From: Thermoleophilaceae bacterium
Lineage (GTDB): Bacteria > Actinomycetota > Thermoleophilia > Solirubrobacterales > Thermoleophilaceae
Direction of reading: 5' to 3'
DNA: 44,184 nucleotides
NCBI GenBank assembly: GCA_025937135.1
Contig: JAICRZ010000004.1
Span: 1-44,184, forward strand
Below the pieces are notes generated by a model. The model made no database searches. It saw only the letters and a program-made list of their open reading frames with translations, and was not told the origin of the DNA. The position numbers and the translations under genes were made by a program. Below, piece by piece: positions 39,123 through 44,184 of this stretch. Positions within the stretch are counted from its first letter, which is position 1. The number at the start of each line of letters is the position of its first letter.

Positions 39123-39554
39123 TCACTGTAACCCACGAACGCGCGAATCGGAGCGCGTTTTGGGCAACAGGATCACTGCGATGAGGATCGGCAGCGCAAG
39201 CCCGATGAGGCTGAGGATGTTGTCGGCCGTCGACAGCGGCGCGGTCGCTGTCAGGTGGTAGATCAGGTGCGGCAGGCCCGAGACGATCGCCGCCACGAGC
39301 GCCGCCTGCACGACGCGCCGGTCGAGCGTGACGAGCGCGAACAGCACCACCACGAGCAGGCCGAGGTCGAAGGCGCCCACGTCGCGCACGAGGTGCTCGT
39401 CATAGGGGCCGAGCGGCGACACCCACGAGCTCGTGCCCGGGAAGTCGTCGTAGAACGAGCGCGGCGCGGCCGTGGCCCAGATGCCCACCCAGGCGGGCGG
39501 GATCGCGAGGATCGCCAGGCCCGGCCGCATGACGCGTCTCGTTGTGGGGTCCAT
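39123..39554 (-). CDS. Small membrane protein, about four transmembrane helices
   Basis: A 143-residue protein with hydrophobic segments near 12-29, 62-80, 86-104 and 113-132 (LSLIGLALPILIAVILLP). The first loop contains SFYDDFPGTSSWVSPLGPYD and a following HLVRDVGAFDLGL. The combination of a PYDEHLVRD motif and four helices is common in an uncharacterised actinobacterial family, but I do not recognise a named domain. ATG 39554 lies 8 nt after the stop of a 27-residue ORF, which follows the GH31 gene, so it may be the last member of that transcript. A longer in-frame reading overlapping the GH31 gene is shadow. Confidence 0.7.
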   Translation of the reverse strand: MDPTTRRVMRPGLAILAIPPAWVGIWATAAPRSFYDDFPGTSSWVSPLGPYDEHLVRDVGAFDLGLLVVVLFALVTLDRRVVQAALVAAIVSGLPHLIYHLTATAPLSTADNILSLIGLALPILIAVILLPKTRSDSRVRGLQ

Positions 39555-39562
39555 CGGCTTGG

Positions 39563-39646
39563 TCAGGCGGTGACTGTCACCTTCGCCGTAGCGTAGGCCG
39601 AAGCCATCACCAGCGCCGCCATCGTCATCGTCGTGATCCTGTTCAT
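39563..39646 (-). CDS. 27-residue small ORF between GH31 and membrane-protein genes
   Basis: The ORF encodes MNRITTMTMAALVMASAYAT and seven more residues (AKVTVTA). It starts with GGAGG 6-7 nt upstream, and its ATG overlaps the GH31 stop (ATGA). The stop is 8 nt before the next ATG. Its composition resembles a short signal peptide, so it may be the remnant of a secreted protein, a leader that couples translation, or a real micro-membrane peptide. No homologue can be named. Confidence 0.5.
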   Translation of the reverse strand: MNRITTMTMAALVMASAYATAKVTVTA

Positions 39647-42210
39647 CTCGCACCTCCGTTGGGTTGGTCAACGGTGCGAGTGTCGGCCGCGCGCGTTGCG
39701 TGGTGGTTGCGGCGACGTTGCACGCGGGTGCGCGGGCGCCCCTTGTGGCAGCCGACATAGCGCCGCACGCTGACCGTGCGCGGGCCGCGCGCCCAGCGCG
39801 CGACGATCCGGACGGTGAAGCGCCCGCGCGGCAGGCGCCGGAGCGTCACCCGCCTCACGCGGTGCCCTCGCACCACGTGCCGCCGCTTGCCGTTCACGAA
39901 GATCGTCACGCGCACGATGCGGCCGCGGCGCGGCTGGTGGATGCGGAACGAGAACTTGCGCCGGTCGACGCACGCCCGTCGTGACGGCCCGAACGGCTGC
40001 GTGCCGCAGCGGAAGAAGTACGGCAGCCGCGCGAGCGGCGCCGCAACGGTTGCGTGGCGCGGGCCGCTGTAGCGCTCGCCCGTGTCACCCGCCTCCCAAC
40101 AGCCCTTCGGGAAGTAGACGTCGCGCGACGACGCCCCCTCGGTGACCACCGGCGCCGACAGCACGTCGGGGCCCAGCAGCCACTCCTGGTCCTGCCTGGC
40201 GGCCTCGGGGTCATTCGGATAGGCGAGCCAGAGCGGACGCGTGAGCGGCACGCCGGTGCGCGCGGCGGACTTCCACCAGCGCAGGATGTACGGCGCGGCG
40301 CGGTCGTGCAGCGCGGAGATGCGCTTGTACAGCGCGACCGTCTCGACATCGTATGACCACGGCGTGTGCGTGCCCGCGGAGATCGAGCCGTGCAGCCGGA
40401 AGATCGGCGACAGCGCCGACCACTCCGCCCAGCGGATCAGCAGCTCCTTCGTGGTCGGCTGGTAGGGGCCGATGTCAAAGTAGCCGCCGATGTCGGCGTT
40501 GAAGCCGTAGGCGCCGCCCACAGCACGGTTGAGCATGTCGGTGGTGAGCGAGGCGAGGCCCGATGAGCGGCTCCAGTCGGTCGTCTCGTCGCCGGGGAAG
40601 TTCGACGTCTCCGACGCCGGCGAGCCGGGCGTGCCGCTGTAGCCGGCGCGGGTGTACCAGAAGAAGGTGCGGCCGGGATGCTCGCGGCGGTAGCGGTCGA
40701 GGATGCCGCGCGTGAGCGCGTGGTAGAGCACGGGATAGCGGTTGTGCATCTCCGCGCCGGTCGAGCCGTCGGCAAAGCGCATGTCCACCTGCACCTGCTC
40801 GCCGAAGTCCTGCATGAAGCCGTCGGCGCCGAGGTCGAGCGCGCGCCGGATGCGCGATTCCCACCAGCGCCGCGCGTCCGGGTTGGTCACGTCGAGCAGG
40901 ACCGCCGGCTGGTTGAAGTTGTCGACGAACTCGTACGGCTGCCCCGTCGGCGTCTTCGCCGCCCAGCCGTTGCTCGTGAGCGTCGCGTAGCCGTCGGGGT
41001 CGTTGGTGCCGCTCTTCTGCTGGTCGAAGAAGGGCCGGTAGTAGACGAGCGCCTTGATGCCGAGCGCGTGAAGCTGCTCGATCATGTGCCGCAGCGTCGC
41101 GTCGTCGTAGTACCACCAGCCTTCGATCCGGTACGCGCCGATCTGGATGTCGCCCGCGCGGATGTGCTTCAGGTCGTCCTCGAAGTGCGCCTGGTAGCCG
41201 GCGGCGCTGTCGCTCGGATAGCCCACCTCGCGGTCGAGCTGGCCGCGCAGGGCCCACGCCGGCGGCGGGCGGTGGCGGCCACCCGCGGCCGTGAGGCTCG
41301 CCATCGCCTTCGGCCCGGGCGCGACGAGGTACGAGAGCTCCCGGGCGCCGGCGGACACCTGCCACGCATCCGGCCTGTCGGAAGCCATGCGCCAGCGCGA
41401 GATCTCGTCGCGCGTGAGCATGAACCCGTACGGCCGTGAGGAGACGAACTGCGACTGGATCCAGTAGGCCGCCGTGGCGCCGTTCGGGAACAGATAGCCC
41501 TGGCCGCCGGTTCCGGGCGTCGCGCTGATGCCCGGCTGGAGGGCGCCCGCCCCCACGTTCTCCTGCTCGATCCAGTTGTAGAAGTCCGCGCCGCGCTGGT
41601 CGATCGAGTTGTGGCGTCCGCCGAAGCCGTGGAACGCCTCGTCGGGGCCCGACGCGAACGAGTCGCCGATCGTCACCACGCCGTCGCTCGGCGTCGGCTT
41701 CACGTCCACCACCAGCGTCCCGCTCGGACCCGGGTGGATTCCGACGATCAGGCGCCGGCCGCTCGGGTCGCTGGTCGAGACCGTGAGCTGGACGCCCTGC
41801 CCGTCCGGCTGCGCAGCCACGACGTCCCGCGCCGAGTAGATGACGCCCGCCTCCGTGCCGGACAGCGCGTTGCCGTTCCACTGCGTGCCCGGATACTGGA
41901 ACTCGCGCGACGCCCCGACCGTGAACTGGAGCGGCGCGTAGAGGGCCGGCCGCGTCTGCGTGTCGTTGCCGAGCGGGATCGGCTGCGGCGTCGGCGCTAT
42001 CGGCTGCGGCTGCTGGCCGCTGTTCGCGACCTCCTGGAGGTCGGTCGCGCCGGCGTGTGTGAAGGCCATCCGGAACGGGTGGCGATCGATGACGGCGCTC
42101 GCGTCGCCCGCACCCACCACCACGCGCTGATCGCCGATGCTGACCGCAGCGTGCGCGGCACATGGTGCGGCCAGCAGGGCGCCCGTGATGCACGCGAGGA
42201 GCAGTCGCAC
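39643..42210 (-). CDS. Secreted GH31 alpha-glycosidase, YihQ-like catalytic core
   Basis: An 855-residue exported enzyme. GTG 42210 begins a signal peptide (VRLLLACITGALLAAPCAAH). After a beta-sandwich (about 25-260) comes the catalytic barrel. The nucleophile is the Asp in GADGFMQDFGEQ (about 545), and the acid/base Asp lies in SNFPGDETTDWS, matching the order seen in the YihQ subgroup. SARTGVPLTRPLWLAYPND and WLLGPDVLSAPV are typical GH31 C-terminal core motifs. The last ~110 residues form an Arg-rich Ig-like tail (RIVRVTIFVNGKRRHVVRG). The sulfonate-binding QDW motif of sulfoquinovosidases is not evident, so an alpha-glucosidase- or xylosidase-like role is more likely. TAGCTT lies 8 nt upstream of the GTG. 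It is followed by the coupled 27-residue ORF. Confidence 0.88.
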   Translation of the reverse strand: MRLLLACITGALLAAPCAAHAAVSIGDQRVVVGAGDASAVIDRHPFRMAFTHAGATDLQEVANSGQQPQPIAPTPQPIPLGNDTQTRPALYAPLQFTVGASREFQYPGTQWNGNALSGTEAGVIYSARDVVAAQPDGQGVQLTVSTSDPSGRRLIVGIHPGPSGTLVVDVKPTPSDGVVTIGDSFASGPDEAFHGFGGRHNSIDQRGADFYNWIEQENVGAGALQPGISATPGTGGQGYLFPNGATAAYWIQSQFVSSRPYGFMLTRDEISRWRMASDRPDAWQVSAGARELSYLVAPGPKAMASLTAAGGRHRPPPAWALRGQLDREVGYPSDSAAGYQAHFEDDLKHIRAGDIQIGAYRIEGWWYYDDATLRHMIEQLHALGIKALVYYRPFFDQQKSGTNDPDGYATLTSNGWAAKTPTGQPYEFVDNFNQPAVLLDVTNPDARRWWESRIRRALDLGADGFMQDFGEQVQVDMRFADGSTGAEMHNRYPVLYHALTRGILDRYRREHPGRTFFWYTRAGYSGTPGSPASETSNFPGDETTDWSRSSGLASLTTDMLNRAVGGAYGFNADIGGYFDIGPYQPTTKELLIRWAEWSALSPIFRLHGSISAGTHTPWSYDVETVALYKRISALHDRAAPYILRWWKSAARTGVPLTRPLWLAYPNDPEAARQDQEWLLGPDVLSAPVVTEGASSRDVYFPKGCWEAGDTGERYSGPRHATVAAPLARLPYFFRCGTQPFGPSRRACVDRRKFSFRIHQPRRGRIVRVTIFVNGKRRHVVRGHRVRRVTLRRLPRGRFTVRIVARWARGPRTVSVRRYVGCHKGRPRTRVQRRRNHHATRAADTRTVDQPNGGAR

Positions 42211-42218
42211 GCGCCCGC

Positions 42219-42224
42219 AAGCTA
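42219..42224 (-). promoter_or_regulatory. -10 box, leaderless start of the GH31 gene
   Basis: Minus-strand TAGCTT is 8 nt before GTG 42210, in the 40-bp gap between the zinc-ribbon gene and the GH31 gene. No ribosome site is present. Confidence 0.42.
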
Positions 42225-42250
42225 CGCGCCGCGAGCGGCGCCCGCGCCGC

Positions 42251-42448
42251 TTATGCAGGCGCGGCGGGCTGCGTCGTGGGCTCGGCGGTCGTCTGCGGCC
42301 GGGCGAAAAGGCGCGCCGGCGTCGCGGACAGGTAGACCTTCGACTGCACGCCGTGCTTGGCCGCGCAGCGTGGGCAGTACTCCGGCGTAAGCGCGTCGTC
42401 ACGGAGCCGGACCGTCAGCCGGCAGCGCGGACAGTTCACATACGACAT
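42251..42448 (-). CDS. Small zinc-ribbon protein
   Basis: A 65-residue protein. MSYVNCPRCRLTVRLR and LTPEYCPRCAAKHG hold two CPRC knuckles that should bind one zinc. A polar, Pro/Thr/Ala-rich tail follows (TTAEPTTQPAAPA). Such short ribbons are widespread in Actinobacteria and usually bind DNA, RNA or a protein partner; no specific role is known. ATG 42448 is preferred over upstream frame extensions because GGGAGAAG lies a few bases before it. It is divergent from the HAD gene with about 130 bp between them. Confidence 0.75.
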   Translation of the reverse strand: MSYVNCPRCRLTVRLRDDALTPEYCPRCAAKHGVQSKVYLSATPARLFARPQTTAEPTTQPAAPA

Positions 42449-42582
42449 CTCTTCTCCCTGTGACCCAGCGGGGACCACATGTCCCGCAACAAGTCCCCCG
42501 CCCCTCACGTAGGGGGACACGGATAGTAGCCGAGCGCACAAGGTCTGAAAACCCCCCGGTTGTGGGAGAGTGCCGACTTCGC

Positions 42583-43251
42583 GTGCTGCTGCTCTTCGAC
42601 ATCGACGGCACCCTCGTGCGCACGCGTCCGCTGACCCACCAGCAGGCGATGGCGCGCGCGGCGGTGGAGGTGTTCGGCCTCCCGCCGGAGACCGACGAGG
42701 CTTCGGTGCGCGCTGTCGAGCCGTGGGGCAAGACCGACCGCTGGATCCTCCGCGAGCTGCTCGAGGCGAACGGCGTGGGCGCGCCGGGCGAGGACGAGCT
42801 CGCGCGCTGGGAGCGGGCGGCGTGCGCGGCCTACGACGAGCTCGAGGACGGCTCGCCCACCGACGGCGACCGCCGCACCGCAGAGGTGCTCGAGCGCCTG
42901 CGCGGCGCCGGCCACCGGCTCGCGCTCGTGACCGGCAATCTCGAGCCGATCGCGCGTCGCAAGCTCGCGCGCCGCGGCCTGGGCGACGCGTTCCCCTCCG
43001 GGCAGGGCGGGTTCGGCTCGGACGCCGAGGACCGCGCCGAGCTGGTCCGGCTCGCGCGCGAGCGCGCCGGCTCGCCGCCGCTCGCCGAGGTGGTCCTGAT
43101 CGGTGACACCCCGAACGACGTCGCCGCCGGGCTGACGGCCGGCGTGCGGACGATCGGCGTGGCGAACGAGCGCTACGACAGGGCCGCGCTGCTCGCCGCA
43201 GGCGCGGACGCCGTGGTCGACGAGCTGGACGAGCTCGAACCGCTGCTCTGA
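42583..43251 (+). CDS. HAD-superfamily phosphatase (phosphoglycolate-phosphatase-like)
   Basis: About 222 residues from GTG 42583. HAD motif I is FDIDGTL (about 4-10), motif II is VTGN (about 121), the motif III lysine is in RRKLARRGL, and motif IV is VLIGDTPNDVAAG (about 172). The cap inserted after motif I is alpha-helical, fitting subclass C1 enzymes such as phosphoglycolate phosphatase or beta-phosphoglucomutase-like phosphatases. It dephosphorylates a small sugar or glycolate phosphate; the substrate is not identifiable. A GGGAGAG purine block lies 13 nt upstream. The frame is open further upstream but that part is not protein-like. Confidence 0.87.
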   Translation: MLLLFDIDGTLVRTRPLTHQQAMARAAVEVFGLPPETDEASVRAVEPWGKTDRWILRELLEANGVGAPGEDELARWERAACAAYDELEDGSPTDGDRRTAEVLERLRGAGHRLALVTGNLEPIARRKLARRGLGDAFPSGQGGFGSDAEDRAELVRLARERAGSPPLAEVVLIGDTPNDVAAGLTAGVRTIGVANERYDRAALLAAGADAVVDELDELEPLL

Positions 43252-43340
43252 CGCCCGAATCGCAGCTACGGCTATTGAACGGACATCGCGGTCAAGCGCG
43301 GGGGGCGGTGCGCCGATAGCCCATCCGAGGGGTGCACACC

Positions 43341-44184
43341 GTGTCTGAGGTATACGTCGCGCGACAGCCGATCTTCGACGGCCAGCTCGAGCTCTGGGGC
43401 TACGAGCTGCTGTTCCGTCGCGCGAACGAGAGCACGGCGATCGTCGGCGACCACGACGCGGCCACCTCCACCGTCGTCATCAACGCCTTCACCGAGATCG
43501 GGCTCGAGAACCTGGTGGGCGACAACGCCGCCTGGCTGAACGTCTCGCGCGACTTCGTGGTGAGCAAGCTGCCGCTCACGCTGCCGCCGAAGCGGATCGT
43601 GCTGGAGCTCCTCGAGGACCAGCCGGTCGACGACGAGCTGCTCGGGGCGCTCACCCAGCTCCGCGCGCTCGGCTACACGATCGCGCTCGACGACTTCATC
43701 TGGGACGAGGAACACGCGCCGCTGGTCGAGCAGGTCGGGATCGTGAAGATCGATTTCCTCGCGCGCACGGACGAGCAGATCGCGACCGACGCCGAGCGGC
43801 TGCGGCGCCACGGCGTGATGCTGCTCGCCGAGAAGGTCGAGACACGCGCCGACTACCGCCGCGCGCTCGACCTCGGCTTCGACCTCGCGCAGGGCTACTT
43901 CTTCTGCCAGCCGGAGACCGTCTCCGCGCGCGGCGTCGCGCCGAACCGGATCTCGGTGGTGCAGCTCGTGGGCGCGCTCCAGGACCCCCAGATCAACCTC
44001 GGCACCATCGAGCAGCTGATCTCGCGCGACGTCGCCCTGTCGGACCGGCTGCTGCGCTACATCACCTCAGCCTTCTTCGGCCTGCGCCGCGAGGTCGACT
44101 CGATCGGGCGCGCCGTCGCGCTGCTCGGGCTCGAGAACATCAAGCGCTGGTCCACGCTGACGGCCTTTGCCGGCATCGACGACA
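43341..44184 (+). CDS. EAL-HDOD signalling protein, cut off at the window end
   Basis: At least 281 residues, with no stop before the window edge. The N-terminal EAL-like domain (about 1-200) starts YVARQPIFDGQLELWGYELL. The EAL signature reads ELL. NVSRDFV, VLELLED, ALDDFIWD and EKVET mark the fold, but several metal ligands differ, so c-di-GMP hydrolysis is unlikely. From about residue 205 an HDOD domain begins (VQLVGALQDPQINLGTIEQL, then RDVALSDRLLRYITSAFFGL). This YuxH-type architecture is found in signalling adaptors that control motility or stress responses. GTG 43341 is chosen because GAGGGG lies 8 nt upstream; GTG 43332 is also in frame. Confidence 0.88.
   Translation, partial: MSEVYVARQPIFDGQLELWGYELLFRRANESTAIVGDHDAATSTVVINAFTEIGLENLVGDNAAWLNVSRDFVVSKLPLTLPPKRIVLELLEDQPVDDELLGALTQLRALGYTIALDDFIWDEEHAPLVEQVGIVKIDFLARTDEQIATDAERLRRHGVMLLAEKVETRADYRRALDLGFDLAQGYFFCQPETVSARGVAPNRISVVQLVGALQDPQINLGTIEQLISRDVALSDRLLRYITSAFFGLRREVDSIGRAVALLGLENIKRWSTLTAFAGIDD

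Overview
This is a chromosomal window of roughly 70% G+C by eye from a Gram-positive, actinobacterial-type genome. The gene mix suggests the Thermoleophilia/Solirubrobacterales, but this is an inference from gene content, codon bias and many apparently leaderless starts, since the window carries no rRNA. No prophage, insertion sequence, CRISPR array or secondary-metabolite cluster was seen. The genes are densely packed: several convergent pairs share stop codons, and many same-strand neighbours overlap by 1-4 bases.

Layout. 1-3060: a DsrE-type protein, a membrane GGDEF/EAL c-di-GMP protein and a fatty-acid-hydroxylase-like enzyme. 3093-4250: a lower-GC island with a LAGLIDADG homing-endonuclease-like gene abutting tRNA-Leu(CAG), followed by a probably frameshifted small gene. 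4329-8175: a TetR regulator divergent from an AgpS-like flavoprotein and a GlpD-type dehydrogenase, an ether-lipid/glycerol-phosphate cluster. 8256-11319: a TrxR-like flavoprotein without CxxC, a LOG-family protein, a universal stress protein and an ArsR-type regulator. 11427-15386: an aldo/keto reductase, a secreted protein with a broken signal peptide, a haloalkane dehalogenase divergent from a persulfide-dioxygenase/rhodanese fusion, and a small basic protein. 15453-20453: a DrrAB-like ABC exporter divergent from a MarR regulator, a thioesterase and an acyl-CoA ligase. 20571-25645: a secreted beta-propeller/PASTA protein, a small membrane protein and a LolD/FtsX-type ABC system ending in a strong terminator. 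25765-30034: two methyltransferases, a CPA1 antiporter and a metallophosphoesterase. 30096-34006: a nucleotidyltransferase and two large polytopic membrane proteins of GT-C type. 34032-36361: a glucose-dehydrogenase-like MDR, an SDR and a CoA-binding protein. 36361-39091: a secreted beta-helix/cupredoxin fusion behind a two-domain multicopper oxidase. 39123-42448: a secreted GH31 enzyme, a 27-residue ORF, a membrane protein and a zinc ribbon. 42583-end: a HAD phosphatase and an EAL-HDOD protein cut by the window edge.

The most interesting signals are these. (1) A 67-bp imperfect palindromic repeat occurs twice in intergenic space (20469-20535 and 29179-29245) with apparently compensatory stem changes, so it may be a REP-like family. 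(2) An overlapping bidirectional -10 box (13757-13764) appears to drive two divergent leaderless genes. (3) A TAnnnT box 6-9 nt before the start codon recurs at about a dozen genes. (4) An operon pairs a multicopper oxidase with a secreted beta-helix protein carrying a C-terminal blue-copper domain; this is the best candidate here for an undescribed functional unit. All functions come from reading motifs; no database search was run.
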